From positions 17,802 through 81,801 of the forward strand of contig CAZPVS010000003.1 of assembly GCA_964590315.1 (NCBI GenBank): DNA of 64,000 nt. Reading direction: 5' to 3'. The notes below the pieces were generated by a model. That model saw only the letters and a list, made by a program, of their open reading frames with translations, made no database searches and had not been told where the DNA came from. Positions 63,617 to 64,000 of the stretch are shown here, piece after piece; the first letter of the stretch is position 1, and each line of letters begins with the position of its first letter. Made by a program: the position numbers and the translations under genes. The DNA is from JALRHH01 sp964590315 (lineage in GTDB: Bacteria; Patescibacteriota; Saccharimonadia; Saccharimonadales; JALRHH01).

Positions 63617-64000
<384 letters not shown>

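Overview
This window looks like a chromosome segment of a Candidate Phyla Radiation bacterium, most likely Candidatus Saccharibacteria (TM7). The evidence is a compact genome, a truncated IF-2 (584 aa), a short 4-domain S1, a class II (B12-dependent) ribonucleotide reductase with NrdR, a yqeY-adk-map-ftsA-ftsZ run, an IleRS of the IleS2-like type, small CPR-type hypotheticals, and giant repetitive surface proteins. TGA is used as a stop (yqeY ends in TGA overlapping the adk ATG), so the SR1/Gracilibacteria code is excluded. The phylum assignment is an inference; the 23S fragment at the right edge would settle it.

Region 1 (1-30.3 kb, all minus strand) is a surface-protein locus. It holds two kelch/beta-propeller proteins (one cut by the window edge, one of 1445 aa), two giant tail-fibre-like proteins (2768 and 2674 aa), a small protein with two C-terminal membrane segments, and a phage-tail-like pair (a 95-aa protein and a GDPD-domain protein). 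The four large proteins each have a short basic N-terminus and one N-terminal membrane segment, so the large part is predicted to lie outside the membrane. The two giants share a beta-helix module whose DNA is identical over 952 bp, with diverged flanks: a recent gene-conversion or duplication footprint.

Region 2 (30.3-54.2 kb) is housekeeping. Minus strand: rplU, ileS behind a T-box leader, a CXXC-less thioredoxin-fold protein, a helical hypothetical, nrdJ behind a structured leader, nrdR, ftsZ, ftsA, map, adk, yqeY, rpsU and a wHTH regulator. Plus strand: priA, def, fmt. Minus strand again: rpsA-infB-(tail-anchored protein)-(DUF5663-like protein). Then a ROK kinase and a HEXXH protein (plus), a KGG-repeat protein and a single-pass membrane protein (minus). 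Several genes (rpsU, priA, def, yqeY, the ROK gene) have a -10 box 6-8 nt before the ATG, suggesting leaderless mRNAs; others have good Shine-Dalgarno sites.

Region 3 (54.2-62.3 kb) is the most striking gene: a 2690-aa protein with two MerR/excisionase-type HTH domains, one membrane segment, a collagen-like stretch, about 2000 residues of tail-fibre repeats, and a peptidase S74 self-cleaving chaperone domain with its Ser-Lys dyad. It joins a cytoplasmic DNA-binding head to a self-processing exterior fibre.

Region 4 (62.3-64 kb) has a gene-poor spacer with a candidate pseudoknot, then the end of an rRNA operon on the minus strand: 23S 3' part, a spacer with a hairpin between direct repeats, 5S and its terminator.
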